Positions 22,820-33,895 of a stretch of DNA of 64,000 bases are shown here, in pieces. The notes beneath the pieces are model-generated. The model was not told the origin of the DNA and did not search any database. It saw only the letters and a program-made list of their open reading frames with translations. The DNA comes from Symsagittifera roscoffensis (Eukaryota > Xenacoelomorpha > Acoela > Convolutidae): assembly GCF_963678635.1 (NCBI RefSeq), contig NC_087070.1, positions 32,974,695 through 33,038,694 on the forward strand, in the 5' to 3' direction. The position numbers were made by a program, and so were the translations under genes. Position 1 is the stretch's first letter. Each line of letters opens with the position of its first letter.

Positions 22820-23060
22820 GGGAGCGGTGGTGAAGTGGTTACGTCTCCGCCTCTCAATCGAAAGGTCGGATGTTCGAGGCCCACCATGATCCGTGATCGT
22901 TGATTGAGGGTGAAGCAATATTACCCAGCCCAGAAAATTAACCAAAAAAATTGCATGTATAGTTCTTAAACAGGGGCACAATAGCGGTTCGCCGTGATGA
23001 GCTGTGCAACTCTTGTGTTGGTCATTTCCCCCGCGGATAAATAGGCTTAATCTTAATATG
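22820..23060 (+). repeat. tRNA-derived SINE-like sequence
   Basis: The head at 22820-22898 has an A-box-like TGGTGAAGTGG and a B-box-like ATGTTCGAGGCCC at proper spacing, but it does not fold into a full cloverleaf, so it is a tRNA-like RNA polymerase III head, not a tRNA gene. The following 150 bp would be the body; a second copy was not found in the window. Confidence 0.5.
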
Positions 23061-24554
23061 CGCAGAAAAAAATATATTCCTATGAATTAATTTTTCGGAA
23101 GAAAATTTGAGCGGTTTTTATTGAAAAGCAGCTAATTTTTCTGGGATGGTACTTACCGCCAAAACAAATCAAGATGATGTAACATCACAACTCCATGATT
23201 TATTTCATGACAGGAATCCTCTTACTTCCTCTTAACTGCTCTTTTTACTGGGCGTGACTCAATATAAACGTCTTCTAAGGGAGACTTAATTTATATGTCC
23301 ATAGAGTTTATCTATCAACTCCACATTTCACCATTAAGCAAACCCGAGTTAAAAAAGAGTATAGTTAAGACAAAGGTCATTGAAGCAAAAGCGGGCATTT
23401 TCAGAAGACAACTCAGACTTCATTATAAAATGGCATCAATTATCCCTGTATTAGTTTACGGAGATCAGCTCAAATTTAACCACAGATTGGAACGGTCTTT
23501 GTGGACATGAGCTTTAGAAACTTTATCTTTAACAAGGAGAAAGTTTTTAAAGCTCATGTCAAGGACAAACTGCTCGCGACAGTCTGAGAACTGGAATTCT
23601 GATTGTCTGTTATCTTTTCACCTTTTTTGGTATAAACAAGTACAAGAATTTAATAAAACTATAAAAAAAAATTCAAACATGAGTTGCCAGATGCCAGCTG
23701 CAATTGAGATTTGAAAATCAGAAATTATGACCATACAATGCATCTGCTTTACCAGTCTTGAAAAAGCCTAACTTAATTTTGGAGAATACCACAAAACGTT
23801 TTGGTATTCTTTTTTAATTTTTGAAGCTTTGCAGGATTATAAAATGCTTTGAAGTCATTTGTGAAAGTTAACACAGGAAAACTTGTTGACAACTATCCGA
23901 CTTGTCTTAAAATTGTTTTGGTGTTTGTTTATGCTTTTAAAATAAAGCTGGAGACTATGCGCGTCTACAGGGGCTATTTGAAAACTATATTGAAAATATT
24001 TTAAATTAAATATTATGAAAATTTGGTTACTTTTTTGGGCCGTTAAAAGATTTCCCGAGCCCTTAAAAAACGCAATGGAATCAACAGTTCTGATTTAAAT
24101 TATTCCCGAATGAATTGTTATAATGAATTTTTGTAGTCTTCTCTAAAATTCTAAAAAACTGTTTATGCTGATCAAAAATAAATTTTCTCGTGAAAAATTT
24201 TTGAAGCTGTAAAATCCGTTTTTTGTAGATTATAGCCCATTGTGTGCTGTTTTTATTTTTTCATGATAAGTTTTCACTCTTGTGAAGAACGATTGAGACA
24301 GTTAACTTTTTACTATATTCGAAAACAAAAACAGTGCTTACAGAACTAAAACATAAAATTTGAACTAAGTCAAGTTTTCAACACTTGATTGGGTATTCAT
24401 GGGTCCTTATGACATAACTGCAGTAATGCGTCTAAGAAAAGAATTGTACCGCCGACGAATATAATTATCCAAAACCACGTAAAAATCACGTTCAATAATG
24501 TCCCAAAGAAGGTCTAAATTATCGCACCGTTTCTGCTAGTAAATACGTTCTTAT
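23061..24554. other. No gene recognised
   Basis: No recognised coding sequence or repeat; the minus-strand donor-like GTAAGTACC near 23151 has no open exon upstream. A short run TAGTTTACGGAGATCAGCTC near 23450 lies in a 71-codon ORF without a known domain. Confidence 0.45.
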
Positions 24555-25550
24555 AGGGGTACCAGCGTTCTGGCCTAAACCAACAACGGAACCTTTATTC
24601 CCATGGGAATCGTGGATCGGACAATTTTTCTTAGCCGTAATTCTAAGAGAACACTGTAATGCCAAAATTTTACTGAGTGACCCAGTTGAAGTCTTCGACG
24701 ACCCCCCCCCCCGGACCAGAAAGAAAAGGAGAAGCAGAAAACCAAACCGAAGAAGCTAACCGCATCGCAAGAGACCAAGCCGCAATCCGCCAGACAACTG
24801 AAATCAACGTCGAAAGAAGGCAAAAGGGCCAAAAATCGGCCCAAATGTTTTCTATCACGAGGCGGACCAAAGGATCAAATCTCGATTATTTTTTCTTTGG
24901 GACAGGAAGGCAAGAAAAGGTTCCTACAAAGCCATGCACAGGTAGCTATCGCAACGATCAACCTCCGCAATTTCTACAATCATTGCGAGACACTTTTCAA
25001 AAAAAAATAAAAACTACATAATCTAAAGAAAAAATCTCTACAACACAACAATTTGATCGCGAAAGTCTGGAGACTTTCTTTCTGAGACTCTCGGGCCAAG
25101 CCGCCCAGTGTGGTTAGCCGTTTGATAATGGAAAGAAGTCGTTCGTGACATATTCATCGCCAAAATGAAATTCAAAGACATCCAACGCGATCTTTGCATC
25201 AGACCGGGTAACTCTCCGGAGGAAACCCTTAAATCAGCTCTCCTTCAAGAGAAAGGATACATCACGGCCTCGCAAAAACAGATGGGTCTCTCAGGACCTA
25301 CTAATTCAAACGCCAATTCCGGCCAGAACTTTCCAAACTCTATTAAAGTAAAACAAGAAGCAACCCTATCAGTTCAGCGAGAGAACAGCATTCAGAATAG
25401 AACTAACCGAGCACAAAACTCCAGAGGAAAATTCAACAACCGACCAAAACAAAACCAACAAACGGAAAGCAAACCATGTTATTTTTGTGGGAAGGAATTC
25501 TCCCCCAACCACAAACTCTCATGCCCAGCCAAGAACGTGACATGAAAGAA
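24555..25550 (+). pseudogene. gag: Gypsy element G2 Gag with zinc knuckle
   Basis: Gag start region around 24560-24700 (PTTEPLFPWESWIGQF in one frame), shifting frame at the C-run near 24707-24716. The 25165-25545 frame has a Gln/Asn-rich tail and a zinc knuckle CYFCGKEFSPNHKLSCP; after a stop at 25543-25545 a second knuckle follows (GHFARCCKSRC). The order matches G1 Gag, but sequence is clearly diverged, so this is a related older element. Confidence 0.8.
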
Positions 25551-25759
25551 TTGCAACAAAAAGGGACATTTCGCCAGATGCTGCAAGTCCAGGTGCAATG
25601 TTGTAGTAGTGGATGATGACTCAGAAATGACTGCAGAAGAATGCGATTTCACTACTTCGGGCAGTGAGCCGGAATACTCAGTTCTGAACGTATCACCAAG
25701 GGTCGTAATTACCAATCAGAAACCAAAACCCGAATATTCAGTCAATTAACTGGAAGTCA

Positions 25760-26212
25760 TCAAATCCGCTACTGGGAGAACTAGATGTATACAGATTACA
25801 CTGAGAGTTAACAAAACATTTTTTAAGGCCACCGTCGACACGGGTAGCCTAGCATCTTTTATCAACAAGAAAACCGCCGATATTCTGGTCGAATCGGGTG
25901 CTAACGTTAAATTATTATCAACTTCGGAAATGGCTATCGACACCCACTATGTAGACAACAATAGAAGATTAAGTTGTTCAGCACTTTAATCGCAGACGTC
26001 TCCTCACTTGGTTGGCACATTAATTCAGCGAAGTTCCTAGTATCTGAAAATCGCATTAGATGCCTACTAGGCCTCGATCTACAAAGTGCCCCGGGCGTAC
26101 AAACCACCCAATCAAGACCAATTCCCATCAACGAAATTTCATCCGTATCTACCGATTCAGACAGGTGGCGGAAGTATTTTACAGAGAAATTCAAATATTT
26201 ATTTTACTAGAC
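25760..26212 (+). pseudogene. G2 aspartic protease with intact DTG
   Basis: The segment FFKATVDTGSLASFINKK has the retropepsin active site, Asp codon at 25837-25839. The downstream part is broken by a shift near 25990. It serves as a comparison for the damaged site in G1. Confidence 0.75.
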
Positions 26213-26700
26213 AGGGCAGATCAAAAAACCACCGTGTGCACCCGGTATTTAAGGACCCTTTAGTCCCGATCGAAGAGAAGGGTCGGAGAGTACCAATACA
26301 CATTCAAGAAAAAGTAGGCACCGAAATCAGGAATATCATCAAAGGAGGTCACATTGTGAATCTAAATAATTGTACCAGCGATCATTTGGTAGCACCAGTG
26401 GTTATTACTGCTAAAAAGGACGGCACCATAAAACTAGCAATGGATGCAAAACCAGTGAAAGCCCAGATATTCAAAAACCAAACCAAATGACTAACCTGCT
26501 GGAACAACTGAACGTTGCCGCGCAAATTATCAATGCTGCTGCAACAAAGTTAGGTATAGTCGATTACTTTTTGCGTCACCCTACATTCGGAGCTCCTCAA
26601 CCATCAAGTAACGACGAACAGTTCGTTGTGAAATCTATCCAGAATTTCTTTTCCGCCTGCTCAACTGTAAAAAAAGCTTTACAACAAAGAGTGTAATTGT
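26213..26700 (+). pseudogene. G2 reverse transcriptase/RNase H remnant with internal deletion
   Basis: The start of RT is present (HLVAPVVITAKKDGTIKLAM, ending near 26450). It is joined directly to the end of RNase H and the linker (KLGIVDYFLRHP, then NDEQFVVKSIQNF) at 26487-26696. The RT palm with YLDD, most of RNase H and the whole integrase are missing. An internal deletion explains this, by template jumping or recombination. Confidence 0.8.
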
Positions 26701-26838
26701 GTACCTAGTCCTAATTTTAAGCAGGATGTATCAAAAAGCATCCGTTGTATAAATAACATTTTGTATATAGACCGGTCTTTTCAGACCAAGAATTCCAACA
26801 ATTGTGACGATATTTTAGGCAGAAACTTTAATTATTCA

Positions 26839-27070
26839 GGAAAAAACGCTATTTACAAACTCACTCCGTGAGAGGGCGCCCTTAATTAGATCACAAAATT
26901 CGACCAATCAGAATCCAGGAAACTCAATTATGGATGCACACCGCGAGAGGGCGCCACTAATTTTTGCACAGAAACTGGCCAATCACAATCGAGTAAACGC
27001 TATTACGGATGCTGGCCGCGAGAGGGCGCGATAATTTATGCACATATATGAGCCAATCAGAATCAAGAGA
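26839..27070 (+). repeat. Three-unit 75-bp tandem repeat with CTCF-like and CCAAT motifs
   Basis: AGAGGGCGC occurs at 26871, 26946 and 27021, exactly 75 bp apart, each within a CCGCGAGAGGGCGC-like context. A CCAATCA or CCAATCAG lies about 33 bp after each (26904, 26979, 27053). Downstream, ACGTTCTGCTTGTAA appears twice (about 27109 and 27159). This could be the promoter/LTR of the G2 element or an insulator-like block. Confidence 0.7.
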
Positions 27071-27184
27071 TATACATAAAATACATCCTCGGGTCAAAGT
27101 AGTGAAACACGTTCTGCTTGTAACTTGAGAGTGATCTTATTCAAAGTTCTCTAAAGACGTTCTGCTTGTAAACAAGATCCCACA

Positions 27185-27990
27185 AACTATCACTAATTTT
27201 GATGTACGGAGAGTAAAGGGGCTACTCTGGAAGAACTGCCGTTTGGTTATTTTCTAAAAAATGTCGGGTTGCATGCGCAGAATGAGATGGAGTGTTATCT
27301 TGCAGAAAAAGTGCGGAGTCGTCCAGAATAGGCAGTACATTGTCACGCATTAAGTCAATGTAAGCCGGAGCATTAAAGCTACCACTGATGCGGCCTAGTT
27401 TGCGTAACCCTGAGTAGGTAATCAGCTCAAAAATTATCAATGTCTTCGTTTTTCTTTTCCCACCTTTTGCCAAATATCGCTCACTATACCGGTTATGAGT
27501 CCCAGGGGATCACCGAATATACTCTTTCCGTGTGCTGCGGAGCTCAAAAATGCTCTCGTGGGAGAAACAAATTTTTATTCCAGTCTTCCGGAGTGGTTGA
27601 TTGGTGGGTGCGGTACCACTCCAATCTCTTTCTTCTATGCAAAAAATGGATTTTGGTTTCCGTGCTGCAACGTGGCTGCAGAGTCCGTTTTTAATCAAAA
27701 CTAGCCGAATATTGATAGCTGACTTAGAATTGCCCCCAGACCAATCGTTTTCAGCTGCCTTGATGTCAGATGGGAGCAGTTTGTGACTAGCTTCAAAAGC
27801 CCGGTAATGGAATGGGGGGACATTTAGGGGTTCTTCCTGGGATAAGTTTCGAACAAACGGATCCGGTTTCTTTATAGCATTTAATTATTTGGGCAACAGT
27901 AGCCCTTGGGAACCCCAGGTTGCTTCGAATTAACTGATATAGAGTAACCACGGCGTGACTTGGATGCGATCAAAATTCGCAAATTTAACG
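27185..27990 (-). pseudogene. Tc1/mariner-like transposase relic
   Basis: Minus-strand fragments in family order: N-terminal helix-turn-helix-like piece near 27800-27960 (KETGSVCSKLIPGRTPK), a middle piece, then 27222-27473 with the second catalytic Asp in FLQDNTPSHSAHATRHFL. A stop replaces the usual Trp after PE near 27220, and SPY replaces SPD. Several frame changes occur. The terminal inverted repeats were not identified. It cannot encode an active enzyme. Confidence 0.8.
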
Positions 27991-28560
27991 GGGTGTACAT
28001 CACCCCCTCAAAATTTTTGTATGTAAAACTAAGAGATGTGTCACTAACTTGCAAGCAGAAAGGGTCACACTATTGAAAAAAAAAAACGCGTAAGTACCAG
28101 TCACCACAGTCGTTCCACGATTGCAGTTCATTTTTGTCAGCTGTCTCAATCATAATTCACTTGATTGTAAAAATAAGTTAGTTATTTTGTGGTCTCACTG
28201 TGTTTGAACTTTTTGTTAATTTCAATTGCGTTTTATACTAAGCTACGTATGTGTTTTTGCTCTTCTTCGTAGCAGGAAGTTTGTGGAAAAATGAACCGTG
28301 ATTATGGAATGAACATGTTCGTTCGCTCTCGAATTTTGCCAAAAAACTGCAAAAAGTAGTGTACGTTTCTGCAAAAAAATTATATCAAAAGTGGATTTTA
28401 ATTGATTGTAATGGATTACAATGGATTTTTGTATTTTGAGCATAATCAATTATAATGGATTAAAAATCTATGAAATTTTCTAAGTCTGCAAAAATAATCG
28501 ATCAAGTAGACAACATTTAAGTCAACTAAATCCAATATTGTCGACTTTTATCCACGAAAC
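27991..28560. repeat. AT-rich sequence with ATTATAATGGATT motifs
   Basis: 28380-28470 has several copies of the AATGGATTACAATGGATT type that also mark the elements at 32149 and 52001. No gene is seen. Confidence 0.45.
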
Positions 28561-29165
28561 GGTTGGAGAAAAAGTGAAGAGTTTAAAAACTGCTTAGTTT
28601 TTCACCGAAAAATTGCTATCAAAATTTTACCCCAAAACGGTTCACTTTGATTTTTTCAGATAACCACGAGTTATTTAGAAATTCCGAGTTTTGATGAGAT
28701 CATTGTATCAGGAGAAAAATTTTATACAGCCCAAAAAAGCTCTATAAAAATTAAATCCTAAAAACTCTTTAAAAGAGAGTATTTTTTTGGTTTTTTGGTG
28801 ATTTTTACTTAATGAAGCTCAAATCTTTGTTTAAAAACAAGTTTCAATCGTTTTGCGCAACTTTGTGGGGATTGTTTTTCTTAAATTTTGTTGGGCTGTA
28901 CAACAATTTTTTTCTGATATAATAGTCTCATCAATGATTCGGTAGTTCTAGAGTAAATTTTGATCAAATAAAAAAGCCATTATGACTCATTTTTGTGGTA
29001 AAGTTTTGAGTTGTGTATTTCGCAAAACAATTTGAACAATAATATTTCTGATGAAATTTCAAGCAATTTTTGTTCTCCTCACTTTTTGTCTAATCTCAAT
29101 CTAATTTGAGAAGAATGCGATTTAAGTTTCAATATTTGTTCGTTTTTATCGTTTTTATCGAGATA
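28561..29165. mobile_element. Diverged relative of the palindromic MITE at 21579
   Basis: Blocks such as TTTCGCAAAACAATTTG (about 29020) and AATTTGAGAAGAATGCG (about 29102) correspond to arm segments of the 21579-22308 element in the same order. The ends are too decayed to define. Confidence 0.4.
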
Positions 29166-30342
29166 CATCAAACCAGCTCCAGCAACCGACATATTTGTTG
29201 AAAAAACGGGCAAAAAATTGCACAAGATTTTGTCTATAGCACTTTCTTTAGAACTTTCATAAAATTTGTAGGTTTGGCTGAACAAAAATGGGTGTCGTAA
29301 GTTATTACAAACCGCCCGCTGTCATTTACAAAAAATGTCTCAGAGGATCGGAAAGTGTAAAGTACTTGAATACGCACTCTATCCCCCACCCACTTATTGA
29401 TATTACCCCTCATCACCAAGAGGGTCCCCCTCTGCTACTATTTAACCCATTTTTGGTCAGTGGTCATCAACCGTAAGTGTTTTGATGACAACCGGCGCCA
29501 TCGGTGTTAAAAAACTGTAAACTTGACAGACGAGAGCGCGCCACAAAGACACCATTTTAGGCAAAAAATCAAATTTTTGAGTAAGTTTTGGTTAAATTTT
29601 TTGAAAAAAATATGCCTCCCTTCCCTTCGGGAAAATTCAAGATCGGCCTCCGCTCCAAGCATTGAATTAATATTACCAATCATAATTTTCTGGGAGTTTT
29701 TATTTATGAAAAACAGAGTGTAAAATTTGGTTTATTTACTGGTCAATATTTTTTAAAGCTTGTGTAATAAATTATCCTTCTAAAATAACAGTTCAAAAAT
29801 TTACCTTTGGTATAGCTGTTAGTGGAGATATTTCAATCAATAAAATGTTTCTTAAAGAGCTCGAATTTCAGATTTGATAAGAACTTAAAGAGAATGGCTG
29901 AACAACACGGACCTTCAATTTAGGACAGGTAGCTATTATCATTTACACGCCAAATCCTGCTATTACTTTGTCCAGGCTCGATAAAAAGCAGCTAATGCCT
30001 AAGAAATGTAGAATTGATTGATATAGAAATTAACTTATAGTTTTATCTCTTTGTTTCTAGAGGAAATCTCATTTGATGAATTAAATTGTAAAAAAAGTTA
30101 CTGAAAAAACTGGCAGAATTTTGATGTAAGAATCTCAGCACAGATCAAAATCTGATCACCTTTACTTAGAGAAAGAAATAAAAGAGTCAACCAGAGGCAA
30201 ATCTGCTCTCAGAGAAGTTGGCTAATCGCCCAATCAGCTGGTCGGAACTTACCAATTGCAGCCGCGGTATGTTGGATACCTATTGGTAGACAACAAATTA
30301 GGTCACAGAGCATTTCTGTGGTCCCAAAACACACTTACTTAC
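29166..30342. other. No gene recognised
   Basis: No supported coding or RNA feature. Confidence 0.45.
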
Positions 30343-30738
30343 CTGGTGCTAGTTTTCAGGGAGTGAACATATTGTACAAATAGGTATAAATATTTGTCCC
30401 AAATGTAGCTGTGGTTTGAAAGTGATTGGAGCTGGCCGTTTACTTGCAACAAGTCTATCTCTGAATTGTTGCTTGATCAAACCGCACTGTATTTTCTTAG
30501 AGCTATCAACACAGCTAAGTGGGTCCTTTGAATCGTGTGGAGTAGAGTCTAAACAAGCACCTGAGGAATTCTTAGTGAAAGATTCTGAAAATCTATTTAC
30601 AAACAGATATGTGAACAGAAGGCAATATAGACTAAATTTGAATCCACCTAATTTTTTTACGTTGTAGAAGTTGAACAAAAACATAAATACCAAACTCCAA
30701 ACATTCATTATTTTAAAAACCTTCAAAATGTCTTCCAT
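30343..30738 (-). CDS. Candidate small secreted Cys-rich protein gene
   Basis: A minus-strand frame of 129 codons from 30738. The second Met (30708) starts a hydrophobic segment, MNVWSLVFMFLFNFYN, typical of a signal peptide. Five cysteines follow (SGACLD, LSCVD, IQCGL, PICTICS). Directly after the signal part lies a GT and, about 70 nt on, TTTGTAAATAG and ATTTTCAG, so a small intron may separate signal from mature part; it happens to be open. The stop at 30349-30351 is 6 nt before a strong donor, CCAG|GTAAGTAAG, at 30342, so a 3' UTR intron or another frame choice is possible. Family not recognised. Confidence 0.45.
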
Positions 30739-32148
30739 CTTTTTGGTGGAAGGTAAATGTGTCGCTTCAAAGAAAATTACGAAATAATTGTGCTCGTTTG
30801 CTTCATTCTACAGTCAAAAATAGATCAACTTTTGACAATTTTATAAACATATTCTCAAAAACAATGATGCCGTGAGATAGAAATGCAGGTGATGTTTCGC
30901 CTGTTATTGAAAGGATATTTTGTGAACCAACAGCATTTTGGCGCCAATTTGGGATTATTGTTGCTCGCTTTCACAAGTTTTTTTGAAACGCGGCGATTTT
31001 GAAACATTCCAGATATAATTTATGCAGCCTAATTATTTAACCTTGCGTGTTGGTGCCCTGGTTGACCTTCATGCAGCAAAAATGCTTATCATACAATTGC
31101 ATACATCAAGTGTGGGGGAAAATGTTTGTCATACAATTTTCATACAGTATCGAAAAAAGGTTGAAAAAAGATAAAAACTAAATTCTGCGGCAGTTTGATT
31201 CTAATAAAACAGTCTGGTGATAAAAAACCGATGGTTTTTTTTTAAAATGCTTATCATTTAATTCCCATATATGGAAATTGTATAACTGACATTTTTTCAA
31301 GGCGACACAAAAAAAGTTGAAATTGCCCCAGACATTTTTTTGTTTTTTTTTCAACCGCAAATCGAATTTTGTACGCAAGCAAACATTTTCCAAAAAAACT
31401 TTTTTTTGCATGCAAAATTTAATTTTTTGTGTGCATAACGTATTCCTGGATATGATAATGTTGTGTTTTTTTCCTTTTTGCTATAAAATTTTCTCAAAAA
31501 CGCCGAAAATTCCTCTTTTTTTGTATGGCGTGTTTTCATATGCCTTGATCAATGTCTGACGATTTCTTTTTTTAAAAAAAATCATCGTTGAAAGGGTTTG
31601 TCAAAATTTAAAAGTTTGATACTTTCGTTACATCATTTGTGAAAAATAGCTCTACTCTAATAAACTTCAGGTCGTATAGATTGTAAATGCAAGACGTCCA
31701 ACTGGACGATATGATTGGTTTTCTTTAACAAATAAAATCCTTAGTTTAAATTTAGATTAATCAAACACTTGATCAAAACATAGATGTTTTTTCCTGGATA
31801 AAATCAATGGGAGACTGCTAATTATTGCATTTTGAAAGCCAAGCATTTTGAAAATTAGGATTGAATCAGTTTGGCGGATTAAATTAGTGTCTTTTCTACT
31901 ACCAAATAGTGACGCCAGACAATCTAGCAAATTTATAGCCTAACGAAACACTTTTTATTCAAAAAAAAGCAACTCTAGAACACAAGCTTTGCAAAAAAAT
32001 ACAAAATTATCATTTTATGTTTTGATAAGTCAACAAAGTACGAATATCAGAGTTTCTTGCGACTCAAATAAAACAACCGATGAGTTATACAAAAAACCCT
32101 GCATATTAAAAGTAGGATCAGATGCAGTTGAAGTAAATTTGCTATTTA
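30739..32148. repeat. Diverged copy of the TTATCATACAATTTTCAT element, otherwise no gene
   Basis: 31075-31500 shares the motif ATGCTTATCATACAAT (31082) and the T-rich, GCATGCAA-containing core with 47985-48722, but is strongly diverged. No convincing ORF. Confidence 0.5.
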
Positions 32149-33170
32149 CCCGCACCGAGCGCCCATGGATTTTAATCGATTCGAATGGATTATTTAGACA
32201 AAAAAAAACCTTTATAATTCCTTATAGATGTGAAATTCAGACCACGAAATTGATTATAATGCCATTATAACGAATTATTTAAATAATTAATTCATTTTTT
32301 TGGCGGCACTGAAAATGATTATTTTTGCCAAGATAATTTGCTATATTCCATTATAGTTGGTTAATCCATTTTATTTCTAGAACTAAATTCAATTAATTCT
32401 GCAAAAATTTGAAAATTTTGCAGGAAATTTGCAAAATGTATGCTATGCTTTTTACTCTTAACGCCATGTCTCAACGTCACCCCCTCAAGCTTTTTGCCTT
32501 CCCCAACTAAAAAGAGGGGGGAGGCGTTAAACTGGGGGTGTTTATCATTAATCCTCTCCACAAAATCAACCAACAAATAACCTGGGGCTGGGGCGAATGG
32601 CAGTTGTGGTAAGCTGGCAGGGGGGTAAAAACGGGAGGGGTTTAACCAGCACGGGGCCAAACGGGGGAGGGGTAATGTATATTGGGGAAGAGGTTAAAAT
32701 AAACTGGTAAAGTAAACTGCAGGGGGAAGGGGGCGGTGAAGTAAACAGCTTGCAGCTTGGGGGGGGGGGAGGTAAAATAAACGGGTTTGAGGGGGGTTTA
32801 ATCAGAACAAATAAAGAATATAAAAGACAAAAAACATATAATTTTTAACGTAAAATGTAACCTTATTTTGAAACGTATAGCAACTGCACTAAACAGGAAA
32901 TGAGATAAATTAAAAAAAGTTGTAAATTTCATAAATAACGTCTTGAAAAAATGCATTATAATCAATTATAATCGATAACAATGAACTATTTTGGCATAAA
33001 AATATAAAGATTATAGTTCATTTTTGATTATAATGGATTATATTGACCTATATAAAATTTGTGATTATAATTCATTTTTAATGGATAACAATCGATTATT
33101 TTGTAAATTTATAGATACTAACCATATGATGACAATATAATCAATTATGCTCCATGGGTATTCAGTCTGT
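32149..33170 (+). mobile_element. Inverted-repeat element with G-rich core, copy 1
   Basis: Ends CCCGCACCGAGCGCCCATGG and, reversed, CACAGACTGAATACCCATGG resemble the ends of 52001-52718. The interior order is the same in both: G-rich GGGGTAAAC-type minisatellite (about 32500-32800), CACTAAACAGGAAATG, then AT-rich AATCGATTATAAT repeats. No protein. No target duplication was seen. Confidence 0.65.
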
Positions 33171-33585
33171 GATTTTTTCTCGAATTATGTTTAGGCTGTG
33201 ATTCGTGAATTAATTTAAGTTGCTATCATTGCGACCTAAAGTCTTCACGCTTAGACCAAAAAACAACAATTCAAAATGCGACTCATAAAAAGAAAACACC
33301 AGTTTTTGAACGACCAAAAAAATTAGTCGCGACTTTGCGCAACCGATAATTCGGCGCGGCTTTGCGCGGCCGAGAAAACTTGGGAGGAATTTGCACCAAA
33401 AAAAAACTTGCACAAACCAAAAACGATTAGTTGCCAAATTTTCAATTATTTTTATGAAATTAAAGAGCATCACAAAATGGGGAATGGTGATATCAAAAGT
33501 GGAGTGAGGAAATTGGTTAACGTGGGGAGGATGTAATTAGAGATAGGAGAGGTGGACGATTATTTTGTTTACCCCGGGTTGACCA

Positions 33586-33895
33586 AAATGTGCAACCATA
33601 CGTCGCACCATGCATGGTTCCATGGAAGCCATGAAAAATTGCCGACGTTTATTTATGTTAAAATAACACATTTTCATGCATGATGCGACGTATGGTTGCA
33701 CATTTTTTTTGTTATGGGGGACTTCAAATCAGAAAATTTTGACACTTTTACCGGAGCTGTTGAGAATTGATATGTTACCATGGATGCTTGCAATGTATGG
33801 TTACTATGGTATCATGCATGGCGCGACGTATGGATAACATGAAAACATATGGTGCGACCTATGGTTATCAAAGAACCATACTTGGCGCGACATAG
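33586..33895. repeat. Inverted repeat and cluster of GCGACGTATGGTT motifs
   Basis: Perfect 22-bp arms lie at 33586-33607 and 33684-33705 (AAATGTGCAACCATACGTCG and its complement). Further copies of the motif occur at 33821 (GCGCGACGTATGG), 33851 (GGTGCGACCTATGGTTA) and 33873-33891 in reverse (AACCATACTTGGCGCGACA), mostly beside CATGCATG. A non-autonomous element or binding-site cluster is possible. Confidence 0.65.

Noticed and set aside
23130-23300. Minus-strand exon before donor GTAAGTACC at 23151
   Set aside because: All minus frames upstream are closed by stops within a few codons.
32500-32800. Telomere-like array
   Set aside because: Units are irregular GGGGTAAAC-like and internal to a TIR element found twice; no regular telomeric hexamer.
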